A stretch of DNA of 36,706 nucleotides. Origin: a virus. The notes beneath the pieces are model-generated. The model saw only the letters and a program-made list of their open reading frames with translations. It did no database searches and was not told the origin of the DNA. Below are positions 6,758-13,749 of this stretch, piece after piece. Every line of letters begins with the position of its first letter. Within the stretch, counting starts at the first letter, position 1. Position numbers and translations under genes: made by a program. Where the stretch lies: IMG/VR virus record IMGVR_UViG_3300031587_000001, positions 1 to 36,706 of that record. One strand, 5' to 3'.

Positions 6758-7910
6758 GGAGTTTGTACCTGTGGAAAGGTACCCTTTGGATATGGCAGAT
6801 GGTGAACTGAAGGAGGCCCTGGGCGGATTGCCAGACTCTCAGGTGATGCGCACCTTGATAATGGCCGAGGTGCAGGCAATTCGTGAGGGGGCAGGACGGG
6901 AGTCTCGTACCATGCGTAATATGTGGTATAACTATATCAAGCCGGTGTTATCACGAGTGGGCCTATTGGGGAAAAAGACCCGCACGGGGGAAAGGGTTAC
7001 GTGGGAAGGTTTGTTGTCGAAGTATCTGGCTGAGTTGGTGAGAGATGGGCTGACATCCTACTCTGAGTTACGTATCATTGACGGCAGTCGGCAGAGGAGC
7101 GTTGCCTTTGAGGTAACCGATGATATAGTCGAGCCGATAGTGTTGGTAGGGGCTCACTATCCCTGGCTTATCCTGTTCACTGAGAAAGACACCATGTGGG
7201 AGGAAGTGCAGGCGGTATCCACCTTGTATGGTGTTAGTGCCATCAGTGGCGGGGGAGAACCGGCCAACGCTTGTACTCACAATATCATCGAGGAGATACT
7301 GAGGAAAACCGACCACGACCTTGTGTTACTGTCCCTCACTGACTATGATCCGTATGGGTACATCATCGCCGAAGCGCAGGCCACACAGATAAGAGAGGCG
7401 GCCTCTGGCCGGGGGGTGATTCACGAGCGGTTGGGGTTGGAGCCGGAACAATTGACGGCGGAGGAACGGCACAATAGTGCCTATAGGCCGGCCAAGCAGA
7501 AGTTGGCAGAGTGGTTTGAGGAGACGGGCGGAGTGGATGGGGAGCCGTTGGGCCTTGAGCTTGATGCGTTGCCGTTGTCGAGGTTGCGGGGCATGTACGC
7601 CGAAGGCATAGAGCGTTACGTTGATTTGGGTGCAAGGGTAAGCGATTTGCACGAGGCGCTGGTTGATAAGTTGGCTTGTCAAGTTTTATTAACCAACTTT
7701 ATGAGCATACGGGCGGCCTTAGTGTCAGGGGTGAAGTCGAGTGGGTTGTGGGAGACTATAGTTAATACTCCGTTACCCGATAGGCTCTTTTGGTCGGCGG
7801 CGCGGTTGGGGTGGGATCGTATTGACCCCACAACTATAATGGTGGATGGGAAATTACTTTTCGATTGTCAAAGGGATATCGTTAAATTTATGGTAGATAT
7901 GGAGGTGTAG
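6750..7910 (+). CDS. Spo11/Topo VI-A-like protein (Mini-A-like) with Toprim domain
   Basis: From the ATG at 6750 (GGAGG upstream) the product is 386 residues. An N-terminal helical region contains RTMRNMWYNY, matching the pattern around the DNA-cleaving tyrosine of Topo VI-A and Spo11 (R-[DN]-x-[YFW]-Y); Y60 is the candidate. A Toprim-like segment follows, with a conserved acid in FTEKD (E145) and LTDYDPYG (D198, D200). That segment closely resembles the DxDPxG signature of Topo VI-A. The GGGEPANACTHNIIEEIL stretch between them also fits that family. No B subunit (GHKL ATPase) is encoded next to it. Free A-like proteins (Mini-A) are known from mobile elements. It probably binds or cleaves DNA in replication or recombination. 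Alternative: a Toprim protein without cleavage activity. Confidence 0.68.
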   Translation: MSREFVPVERYPLDMADGELKEALGGLPDSQVMRTLIMAEVQAIREGAGRESRTMRNMWYNYIKPVLSRVGLLGKKTRTGERVTWEGLLSKYLAELVRDGLTSYSELRIIDGSRQRSVAFEVTDDIVEPIVLVGAHYPWLILFTEKDTMWEEVQAVSTLYGVSAISGGGEPANACTHNIIEEILRKTDHDLVLLSLTDYDPYGYIIAEAQATQIREAASGRGVIHERLGLEPEQLTAEERHNSAYRPAKQKLAEWFEETGGVDGEPLGLELDALPLSRLRGMYAEGIERYVDLGARVSDLHEALVDKLACQVLLTNFMSIRAALVSGVKSSGLWETIVNTPLPDRLFWSAARLGWDRIDPTTIMVDGKLLFDCQRDIVKFMVDMEV

Positions 7911-7912
7911 AA

Positions 7913-8767
7913 ATGGAAGAGCAGAGAGCATTGGCACGATACGTGCCGCAGATTGAAGATGTGTTGAGGTTGGATAGGACGGAGGCGTCGCTGACGATAC
8001 CGGCCATCCAGGCGTTGTGGCCGGTGCTGGACCAGGCCGACGACGCCTCGTTCGTAGCCAAGTCGGCGCTGATCTACTCGCTAAAGACGGTCAAGGTCAA
8101 GGACGAGCACGGCCAGTTAGTCCCCAAGTGGAAGATGACGCCGTTGGCCAGGATGGAGGATGGCGAGTACCGTTGGACGGGCGACACATGGCCGGAGTAC
8201 TGCCTTAGTCATTTACAAATGAGCCCTGGCTGGGCATCCAGTCACAAGAGGCTATGGGAGGTCTTTCACGTCAAGTTGGGTTTCAGCCTGGAGGACCTCA
8301 TCAGAGCGGGCAAGTCCAAGTTGGGCCATGCGGTGGCTACGGTGGACAGGCAGTATCCCGACGTGGACCAGAGGCTGATAGACGTTCTGTTTGGCAATGA
8401 GCACACCTGTAGTCTGTGCCGGGGGTTTGTGGCCTACGATGGGGAGCCTCCGGAGGACTGTCCCCACTGCGGTCAAGAATTTGCGTACACAAATCCCGGG
8501 TCGTTCGCCAACACGTTGGCCGTGCTGAACGAGGTCACACGGGAAGAGCCGCCGCCGGGGGTGTTCTCTTTCGTGGCCAACGTCGAGTGCACCTGGGACG
8601 ACGACGAGCAGGTCACCGAGATCCGGGTGCTGGCTGAGGCCAGGCTGGACGAGGTGGAGTGCAGCCTGCCGGTTTGGGAAATCTTAGTCGGTGAGGGCGA
8701 CGAGAGAGTACCAAAAGAGTTGGCGGGCGAGGTGTTCCAATATCTCAGGGCAAAGTTCGGGAGGTGA
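7913..8767 (+). CDS. hypothetical zinc-ribbon protein, 284 aa
   Basis: The start is ATG 7913, two bases after the preceding stop, with GGAGGTG upstream. The N-terminal 150 residues are mainly helical. A zinc ribbon sits near residues 165-185 (CSLC then CPHC, 18 residues between pairs), followed by an acidic strand-rich C-terminal domain. I do not recognise the family. Its place between a Spo11-like protein and a PD-(D/E)XK-like nuclease suggests a role in replication or recombination, perhaps as a DNA-binding partner. The gene contains copy 2 of the 16-bp near-palindrome just after the ribbon. Confidence 0.6.
   Translation: MEEQRALARYVPQIEDVLRLDRTEASLTIPAIQALWPVLDQADDASFVAKSALIYSLKTVKVKDEHGQLVPKWKMTPLARMEDGEYRWTGDTWPEYCLSHLQMSPGWASSHKRLWEVFHVKLGFSLEDLIRAGKSKLGHAVATVDRQYPDVDQRLIDVLFGNEHTCSLCRGFVAYDGEPPEDCPHCGQEFAYTNPGSFANTLAVLNEVTREEPPPGVFSFVANVECTWDDDEQVTEIRVLAEARLDEVECSLPVWEILVGEGDERVPKELAGEVFQYLRAKFGR
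8479..8494 (+). repeat. 16-bp near-palindrome, copy 2 of 4
   Basis: These 16 bases are identical to 3470-3485 but are read in a different frame (EFAYTN here, LRTQI there), so the conservation is at DNA level. Confidence 0.7.
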
Positions 8768-8770
8768 GGC

Positions 8771-9121
8771 ATGGTGCGTTGGAAGCAGTGGCAGGAGGTT
8801 GTATGTGAGACGTTCGGGCTGCCTCTGATGGCCCGGCCCGGCGTCGAGGAGTGCGACTGTGGTGGTGACGGTTCTCAATTGGTCGTGGACGCCAAGCACA
8901 AGAGGTTGCCCCTGTGGCTTCTGAGGGATCATCGGAAGACACGGGGGTACGCGAAGAGTTATGAGTTGCCGGTCACCTGCTATCGCACTTCCATTGACGA
9001 TGGGTTGGTTGTCGTGACGCTAAAGGATTTCAAGCGGTTTCTCCTGCCATGCTTCCAGTATCAGCGGGAGCATGGCAAGTTGCCGAAGGTAGAAATGATA
9101 CAAGGGGAGTTAGAGTTTTGA
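8771..9121 (+). CDS. PD-(D/E)XK-like nuclease, possible Holliday junction resolvase
   Basis: This 116-residue protein starts with ATG after GGGAGGTGA, three bases past the previous stop. The core reads LVVDAKHKRLPLWLL (D40, K42), like the beta-hairpin (D/E)XK motif followed by a helix in small phage resolvases and RecB-like nucleases. An upstream acid, E9 or E13, could be the first metal ligand. Length and position fit a structure-specific nuclease that resolves branched DNA before packaging. A Cys-rich loop (ECDCGG) is unusual. The assignment rests on motif pattern only. Confidence 0.55.
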   Translation: MVRWKQWQEVVCETFGLPLMARPGVEECDCGGDGSQLVVDAKHKRLPLWLLRDHRKTRGYAKSYELPVTCYRTSIDDGLVVVTLKDFKRFLLPCFQYQREHGKLPKVEMIQGELEF

Positions 9122-9122
9122 G

Positions 9123-9409
9123 ATGGACGTTAAAATTTTAACGGGCGATTTTAAAGCGGTGAACCCAGGCGCGTATGGATGTGGAATGGCAAAATCTGAA
9201 ATTTTTTATAAATTTGGTCCAGTTGAGCCCACGCGCACGTGGGTGAATTTATAACCTTTCCGATTATCGGAACTGGGGCTAAGGTGTTTAAAGTAGTTCG
9301 GGGCTGGTTGGAAAATAATACAATATTTTTGGATAAGGTGTTAGCTCCAGGTGTGTGGGGGGAGTTTCTTTGGACGTACAAAAATGCAAACGTTGGGGTG
9401 CAAAGGTGA
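9123..9409 (+). pseudogene. frame-disrupted gene of unknown function
   Basis: An ORF from ATG 9123 gives 43 residues beginning MDVKILTGDFK and stops at TAA near 9252. A second frame, open from about 9239 to 9409, continues as protein-like sequence (EFITFPIIGTGAKVFKVV, ending YKNANVGVQR). Joining the two needs a -1 shift between about 9225 and 9250, restoring one protein of about 95 residues. No classical slippery heptamer is present at the junction. A one-base deletion, by mutation or sequencing error, is most likely. The start of the peptide resembles the start of the methyltransferase that follows (IEILTGDFR). The DNA here is visibly more AT-rich than its flanks. I do not recognise the family. 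Confidence 0.5.
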
Positions 9410-10041
9410 TCGAGATATTGACAGGTGATTTCAGAGAATTGAGTGATGATTTAGAAGACGATAGCGTTGACTTGGTGTTTACCGATCCGGTGTATGACCG
9501 GATAGACGACTATCGCTATCTGGCTCAGGTAGCGGCGAGGGTATTGAAACCTGGGGGCAATTGCATCGCACAGGTGGGACACTACTATCTTCTGGATGCT
9601 GCCAATGCAATGGCTGAGCATCTTGACTACGTATGGACGCAAGCTGAAGTATACAGTTACTGTACTGCCCGGCATTGGCAGCGGCGTATCATGATCGGTT
9701 GGAAGCCCTGGCTTTGGTTCTCGAAAGGAAATAGGGGGGGTGGCTGGCTTTTTGACAGATATAATGGTGGTGGTCGGGATAAGCGTTATCACGGATGGGG
9801 TGATAATATTGATTTCTACTGCAATTGCGTCTCAAGGCTTACCAATCCTGGCGATCTTGTTCTGGACCCATTCCTTGGTGGCGGCACGACGGCGTTGGCT
9901 TGTAAGCAAACCGGACGGGACTGCATCGGTTACGAGATAGACCCGGCCACAGCGGACATCGCCAGGGAGCGGGTGGCCAATTGTCAGTTGCCACTGCCGG
10001 GGTTGGAGGTAGTGCAGCACGAATTGGAGTTTGCAGTATAA
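9406..10041 (+). CDS. DNA N4/N6-methyltransferase, beta-class order
   Basis: The GTG at 9406 overlaps the preceding TGA (GTGA) and gives 211 residues. An in-frame start at 9355 would add 17 residues that belong to the other reading frame. Motif IV is TDPVY (27-30) instead of the usual DPPY. The target-recognition part follows, then motif I near the C-terminus (VLDPFLGGGTTALAC, about 152-166) and GYEIDP. The order IV then I is that of beta-class amino-methyltransferases, which methylate adenine N6 or cytosine N4. No partner restriction enzyme is encoded, so it is an orphan enzyme that may protect phage DNA. The P-to-V change in motif IV may alter or reduce activity. Confidence 0.82.
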   Translation: MIEILTGDFRELSDDLEDDSVDLVFTDPVYDRIDDYRYLAQVAARVLKPGGNCIAQVGHYYLLDAANAMAEHLDYVWTQAEVYSYCTARHWQRRIMIGWKPWLWFSKGNRGGGWLFDRYNGGGRDKRYHGWGDNIDFYCNCVSRLTNPGDLVLDPFLGGGTTALACKQTGRDCIGYEIDPATADIARERVANCQLPLPGLEVVQHELEFAV

Positions 10042-10065
10042 TATGATGAAAGGAGGTCCACAGCA

Positions 10066-10185
10066 ATGGAAATGTGGAAGTTTGCTCACGACATGCTCCT
10101 GGCGGGGGTAGCGGTGGGATTGTTACTCGCCTACGACGCCTTTGTGTTGGGTTTTGTCGTGCTCCATGCCCTGGGTGTACTGTAA
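10066..10185 (+). CDS. 39-residue single-span membrane peptide
   Basis: An ATG with AAAGGAGGT upstream opens a 40-codon frame whose product is almost wholly hydrophobic from residue 10 on (LLAGVAVGLLLAYDAFVLG). It is probably one membrane helix, with a short polar N-terminus (MEMWKFAHD). It lies at the end of the replication module, 24 bases after the methyltransferase and just before the next promoter. It might be a membrane anchor, toxin-like peptide or holin-like peptide; nothing decides among these. Confidence 0.6.
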   Translation: MEMWKFAHDMLLAGVAVGLLLAYDAFVLGFVVLHALGVL

Positions 10186-10189
10186 GGGC

Positions 10190-10218
10190 TTGACAAACGC
10201 CTCTTTCTATGGTATAAT
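10190..10218 (+). promoter_or_regulatory. sigma-70 promoter for the plasmid module
   Basis: TTGACA (10190-10195) and TATAAT (10213-10218) are 17 bp apart, with TGG before the -10. An imperfect inverted repeat (GTAGTAA / TTACCAC, about 10222-10240) lies at the transcription start, in the same relative position as the inverted repeat at the integrase promoter. Confidence 0.87.
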
Positions 10219-10255
10219 AGCGTAGTAACAGAATTACCACGGATAGGGAGGGGCT

Positions 10256-10420
10256 ATGTCGGACGAAACACGAGTGGCGGCCAGGGTTCCCAAGGAACTG
10301 CTGGAGCAGGCCAAGGAAGCGGCCAAGGCCAAGGACATCACGTTGTCTCAGGCCATCCGGCAGTGTTTACGGGCTCTGGTTGAGGGCAAGGGTTGTAAGG
10401 AGAATAGCGGAGGCGGTTAG
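10256..10420 (+). CDS. ribbon-helix-helix regulator (54 aa)
   Basis: This short protein begins with a strand (TRVAARVP) and then two helices (KELLEQAKEAAKAK and LSQAIRQCLRALVEG), a clear Arc/CopG/MetJ-type layout. A GGGAGGGG ribosome site and a consensus promoter precede it. It is the first gene of the transcript leading toward ParM/ParR/FtsK. It is followed at once by a strong hairpin that overlaps its stop codon. I infer an autorepressor of the partition operon or a copy-control protein. It is the third RHH-like protein in the window, not counting ParR. Confidence 0.75.
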   Translation: MSDETRVAARVPKELLEQAKEAAKAKDITLSQAIRQCLRALVEGKGCKENSGGG

Positions 10421-10440
10421 TGAGGTATCCACTAACCGCC
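10412..10440 (+). terminator. 11-bp perfect hairpin at RHH gene end
   Basis: GGCGGTTAGTG (10412-10422) pairs perfectly with CACTAACCGCC (10430-10440) around a 7-base loop and overlaps the TAG stop. A C-rich tract rather than a T tract follows. It is probably a partial terminator or 3' end stabiliser. Confidence 0.6.
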
Positions 10441-10502
10441 CCCTAACCCCGGACGACGCGGAATGGTCGCGTTCCGAGGCTACAGCCATTTTACCATAAG
10501 CG

Positions 10503-10544
10503 TAGCCGGCGCGCAACCAAGAGGGCGTCCGGCTATCACTTTTT
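10503..10544 (+). terminator. intrinsic terminator upstream of the next gene
   Basis: TAGCCGG (10503-10509) pairs with CCGGCTA (10529-10535), extended by CGC/GCG, and five T's end at 10544. A ribosome site (AAAGGAG) begins directly after. Together with the previous hairpin it isolates or attenuates transcription between the RHH gene and the partition genes. Confidence 0.55.
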
Positions 10545-10560
10545 AAAGGAGATTGGTGAA

Positions 10561-10803
10561 ATGGTGACTTTAACACGGCAGTACGCTATTGCGAAAGCGC
10601 GAGCGTCGCACTTTTGCGAGGCGAACCGGTTGGCCGCTCTTTGGCCTGGGCAGGCGGCGCTGGATATCGTCTGCATGTATACGGACGTTTATGAGCGTGG
10701 TCTGTCGGTCGAGGAGCAGGCCCGTCGTCGTACTCTGAGGGCCGAGTGGTTGCGCATCGTCCATGCCTCGCCACTGGACGGCCATCAGTTTGGCTACAGA
10801 TGA
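10561..10803 (+). CDS. hypothetical protein, 80 aa
   Basis: ATG 10561 has AAAGGAG at 11 bases. The product is helical and basic (RQYAIAKARASHFCEANRLAA, SVEEQARRRTLRAEWLR) with no motif I recognise. It lies 12 bases upstream of ParM and is probably co-transcribed with it. It could be a small partition-operon accessory or regulator. Confidence 0.5.
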   Translation: MVTLTRQYAIAKARASHFCEANRLAALWPGQAALDIVCMYTDVYERGLSVEEQARRRTLRAEWLRIVHASPLDGHQFGYR

Positions 10804-10815
10804 GGAGATTATAGA

Positions 10816-11823
10816 ATGAAAACTTTATCGGCAATTGACATTGGATATCGCGGAGTTAAGGCGTTGGCCACCAACGACCGGCAGGCCCATTTCCCGTCTG
10901 TGGTGGGGTCGGAGGAGCGCGTGACGTTCTCGTTGGATGAGGCCAAGGTAAGTAGCCTTGTGTTGACCATGAAGGAGGGCGTTACCTGGTGCGTCGGGCA
11001 TACGGCGTTGCTTCAGTCGGAGCAGAAGGCCGGTGGGGGCCGGCGTGGCGATTGGATTTTCTCAGAGCCGTATCGTGTGCTTTTGTGTGCGGCACTCTCG
11101 GAGCTTCACAAGAGTACGGTTGCCACGTCGGTTGTGACGGGCCTTCCGTTGGAGCACTATAACACCTACGCCGTCAAGGCGCGCAGCGTATTCGTGGGCG
11201 AGCATACGTTCAGGCGCAAGGGGGGGCGTTGGCAGACGGTAACCGTCGAAGATGTCCTGGTCGTCACTCAGCCTTATGGCTCTCTTTTGGACCTGGCGTT
11301 GGCCGATAACGGGGTGGCTCTGGATAACCCCTTTGCGGTGGGGGTAGTCGGCATCTGTGACATCGGGGGGGTGACTCTGAATTTGTTGGTAACGGACAGT
11401 CTGAGAGAGGTGGGGCAATGGACCAAAGGTGATGGCCTGGGACTGTTGGCGGCGTTGGAGGAGATCGCTACCGACCTTCGGGCTGACTACCCCGGCTTCT
11501 CTCCCAAGGCATACGAGGTAGCGGAGTGGGTAGATAAGGGGACCTTCTCCTACCAGGGGCAGGAGGTGGACATCGCCCCCTATGCCGAGCATCGGTTGAG
11601 TCCGTTGGTTCGGTTGATTTTGGGGCGTATGGCCGACGTGTGGTCTGAACCGGGCCGTTACGATGCAGTCCTGCTCACCGGGGGTGGGGCGGTGGCATTG
11701 AGTAAGATGCTCAAGGCGCAGATGGACAGCGTCTATGCTAACGTGACCGTCGCCCAGGACGCCATCTTTGCCAACTGTCGGGGCTATTTGAAGTTGGCCA
11801 GGCGGTTGTGGGGCGGTGAGTAA
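10816..11823 (+). CDS. parM: ParM-like actin-family segregation ATPase
   Basis: This 335-residue protein has the actin-fold signatures: phosphate-1 loop DIGYRG (8-13), phosphate-2 region CDIGGVTLN (181-189) and the adenosine loop LLTGGGAVAL (about 286-295). Plasmid ParM/StbA proteins polymerise with ATP and push sister plasmids apart, being linked to DNA through ParR bound at a centromere. The next gene overlaps its stop and encodes a ParR-like protein, which strongly supports the call. It implies low-copy maintenance as an extrachromosomal element. An alternative, phage-capsid or DNA positioning filament (AlpC-like), is possible. Confidence 0.85.
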   Translation: MKTLSAIDIGYRGVKALATNDRQAHFPSVVGSEERVTFSLDEAKVSSLVLTMKEGVTWCVGHTALLQSEQKAGGGRRGDWIFSEPYRVLLCAALSELHKSTVATSVVTGLPLEHYNTYAVKARSVFVGEHTFRRKGGRWQTVTVEDVLVVTQPYGSLLDLALADNGVALDNPFAVGVVGICDIGGVTLNLLVTDSLREVGQWTKGDGLGLLAALEEIATDLRADYPGFSPKAYEVAEWVDKGTFSYQGQEVDIAPYAEHRLSPLVRLILGRMADVWSEPGRYDAVLLTGGGAVALSKMLKAQMDSVYANVTVAQDAIFANCRGYLKLARRLWGGE

Positions 11824-12116
11824 TGGCAGCCGTGCGTTACACCTTCACCTTGAGTGCCGTCAAAGACGCCGACGTGGTTCGGTGGTTGGAACTGCAACCC
11901 AACATTTCTGCCGCCATTCGGGAGGCATTGAAGGCGTACGTCCAGAGGCCGACTCACTACGATTTGAGTCATAAGATGGATGAGGTCTTGACGGCGGTTC
12001 GGGCGTTGCGGTACGTGGGGGCGTCTGAGCCTGTCGAAGGTGGTGGCGAAGAGCCGGAAAAGGCCGCCGAAGGGCTTGACGAGATGATAGCCAAGTTCGC
12101 GGAGGGAGCAAGATGA
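11823..12116 (+). CDS. parR: ParR-like centromere-binding protein
   Basis: The ATG at 11823 overlaps the ParM stop (TAATG). The 97-residue product begins with a ribbon-helix-helix pattern: strand RYTFTLS, helix KDADVVRWLELQ and helix ISAAIREALKAYV. An acidic, flexible tail rich in Glu and Ala follows, ending in a helix (LDEMIAKFAEGA). This matches ParR/StbB, whose RHH half binds the centromere while the C-terminal tail contacts the ParM filament. Its end overlaps the FtsK-like gene by ATGA. The nearby inverted-repeat cluster at 13451-13579 and the DNA upstream of ParM are candidate binding sites. Confidence 0.78.
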   Translation: MAAVRYTFTLSAVKDADVVRWLELQPNISAAIREALKAYVQRPTHYDLSHKMDEVLTAVRALRYVGASEPVEGGGEEPEKAAEGLDEMIAKFAEGAR

Positions 12117-13447
12117 CTATTTTACTTGGTGTGTTGGTGGTTGTAGTAGGTGTTGTGCTCTACATTGTCGCCTTAAATCTGTACAACCAGACGAATGAGA
12201 TTTTGCATCATCGGACCATGCTTAGGATGGATAAGGAGGTGCGCCGTCAGGCGATGAACATGCCGGATAAGATCACTCCTGATCCAGTTACAGGTTGCTA
12301 CCCCGTGCTGGGAGAACCGGGGGGCAGGCGGTTCCTGGATTTGAATAGGGGCCTGTCCTTCGACTTTAACGGGTTGGTGAGCGCAGCGCCGGAGATAGCC
12401 AGGCCTGAGCAGTTTCGCCGGATGTTGCAGGCAGGCGGTTGGCCTCCAGGCAAGGGTGCGAATGACATTCCCGTGTTGTTGGGTCGGTCAGTGGAGTGGC
12501 CTACGGATGTGCCATTGGAGTCGGTGGTTACAAACCCCGACATTAAGGCATTGACATTGGGTGTGACTATCGGCGAGGATGGGCAACAGGAGACGGTCAA
12601 GGCGGATATGGGTAAGTTAGTCCACATCGCTGTGGGTGGCTCCAGTGGGTGGGGCAAGTCGGTGTTTCTGCGCTCATTGGGTTATCAGTTGGCGCTCTCG
12701 GGAACTCCGGTGGACCTGGCCATGATAGATTTGGAGGGGGCGACGCTGGCCCCGTTTGCCAGATGCGAGCGATTGCTGTATCCCATTGCGGAGACCGAGG
12801 GGGATGCTCTGGCCGTGTTGTCGGCGCTGACGGGCGAACTTGAGCGACGGAAAAGTTTGTACGCACAGATTCCTGGGGTGGACAGTTTGGCGGCTTACAA
12901 TGCCAGGGCCGATGAACCTTTGGCGGCATTGGTGGCCATCATAGACGAGGCGACGGCGTTGTTGGGTGATAAGTCGGTTGAGTCTGCCTTGCGGACTTTG
13001 GCATTGAGGGCGCGGAAGTATGGCCTTTGGTTGGTTATGGCCGGCCAGGATTGGAAAGCGTCAAGTCTCGATACGGCCATCAGAAATCAGTTGTCCAGTC
13101 GCATTCAGTTCAAGGCTATGAGTAAGGGTCAGAGTCGGGTGTTGCTGGAGCGGAGCGGCGCTGAGAGTCTGGACGTGGAGGGGCGGGCGTTGGTCATTTT
13201 GCCCGGCAAGGAGATGTTCACCATGCAAGCTCCTTTCGTCTCTGCTAAAACCATTCTGGATGACTGTTCGGACGGGGGGCCGAGGTTCCCTATGCCAGAA
13301 GGCAATGGCTATGACTCCAAGTTGGCAGAGCGGGTCAGGGCTCTGTCACGTGAGGGGATGGGACTAGGGGCCATCTCCGATGCGGTGTTTGGCTATCGCA
13401 ATGCCAAGAGGACGGGCGAGATCAAGAGGATTCTAGGGCTGGAGTGA
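12113..13447 (+). CDS. FtsK/HerA-family DNA translocase, membrane-anchored
   Basis: This 444-residue protein overlaps ParR by ATGA. One membrane helix is at the N-terminus (about residues 3-24, LLGVLVVVVGVVLYIVAL). The motor domain has Walker A GGSSGWGKS (175-183), Walker B VAIIDEA (D278, E279) and a C-terminal segment that looks like a small helix-turn-helix (GMGLGAISDAVFG). FtsK/SpoIIIE/TraB-type motors pump double-stranded DNA, during chromosome segregation or conjugation. Its position directly behind ParM/ParR suggests plasmid segregation or transfer rather than virion packaging, which the terminase handles. No relaxase is encoded in the window. Confidence 0.85.
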   Translation: MTILLGVLVVVVGVVLYIVALNLYNQTNEILHHRTMLRMDKEVRRQAMNMPDKITPDPVTGCYPVLGEPGGRRFLDLNRGLSFDFNGLVSAAPEIARPEQFRRMLQAGGWPPGKGANDIPVLLGRSVEWPTDVPLESVVTNPDIKALTLGVTIGEDGQQETVKADMGKLVHIAVGGSSGWGKSVFLRSLGYQLALSGTPVDLAMIDLEGATLAPFARCERLLYPIAETEGDALAVLSALTGELERRKSLYAQIPGVDSLAAYNARADEPLAALVAIIDEATALLGDKSVESALRTLALRARKYGLWLVMAGQDWKASSLDTAIRNQLSSRIQFKAMSKGQSRVLLERSGAESLDVEGRALVILPGKEMFTMQAPFVSAKTILDDCSDGGPRFPMPEGNGYDSKLAERVRALSREGMGLGAISDAVFGYRNAKRTGEIKRILGLE

Positions 13448-13450
13448 CCT

Positions 13451-13579
13451 GTGACTCGTGACAAGTGGCTGTGACAGGGCGAAAACAAGGCAATCTGTCA
13501 CGAGTCACGGTTCGTGTAGCCAGTCGCTACGTTCTATGGCATCTCCTGGTTCAGAAAGGAGTAGGCAGGTGCCTACACG
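13451..13579 (+). repeat. nested inverted repeats (putative centromere, origin or att site)
   Basis: Three nested inverted repeats lie here. GTGACTCGTGACA (13451-13463) pairs perfectly with 13496-13508. CGTGTAG (13513-13519) pairs with CTACACG (13573-13579). GTAGGCA (13561-13567) pairs with TGCCTAC (13570-13576). There is also GTAGC/GCTAC around 13516-13530. GTGACA is also repeated directly. No ORF covers it. It follows ParM/ParR/FtsK and precedes a strong promoter, so a ParR-bound centromere, an origin or a recombination site is plausible. Confidence 0.55.
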
Positions 13580-13586
13580 AAGGGAT

Positions 13587-13616
13587 TTGACAACGGGTTT
13601 TTAGTCGTGGTATAAT
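13587..13616 (+). promoter_or_regulatory. sigma-70 promoter (small RNA / packaging operon)
   Basis: TTGACA (13587-13592) and TATAAT (13611-13616) are 18 bp apart, with TGG before the -10. The start should be near 13623. A strong terminator lies only about 110 bases downstream, before any gene. Confidence 0.87.
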
Positions 13617-13622
13617 GGGGCA

Positions 13623-13736
13623 GAATGAACTCAGAGCCTACCGGGGGCCAGGTGGGTAGAGAGCAGTTTCAAATTTAGCGTGAGATGTTAAGAGGGCCAG
13701 TGGGAACAGGGCGAAATCCCGCTGGCCCTTTGTTTT
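13623..13736 (+). ncRNA. candidate small RNA or attenuated leader
   Basis: A consensus promoter starts transcription near 13623 and a strong intrinsic terminator ends it near 13736, with no credible ORF between. The 5' part can form a hairpin (CTACC near 13637 with GGTAG near 13655). The transcript would be about 114 bases. It is either a free small RNA or a leader controlling the terminase operon by attenuation. No known RNA family is recognised. Confidence 0.5.
13693..13736 (+). terminator. strong intrinsic terminator
   Basis: AGGGCCAGTGGGA (13693-13705) pairs with TCCCGCTGGCCCT (13717-13729), 13 bp with one G-U, followed by TTTGTTTT. It lies between a promoter and the first packaging-region gene, so read-through or anti-termination would be needed to express that gene from this promoter. 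Confidence 0.85.
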
Positions 13737-13749
13737 CAGGAGCGGGGAG

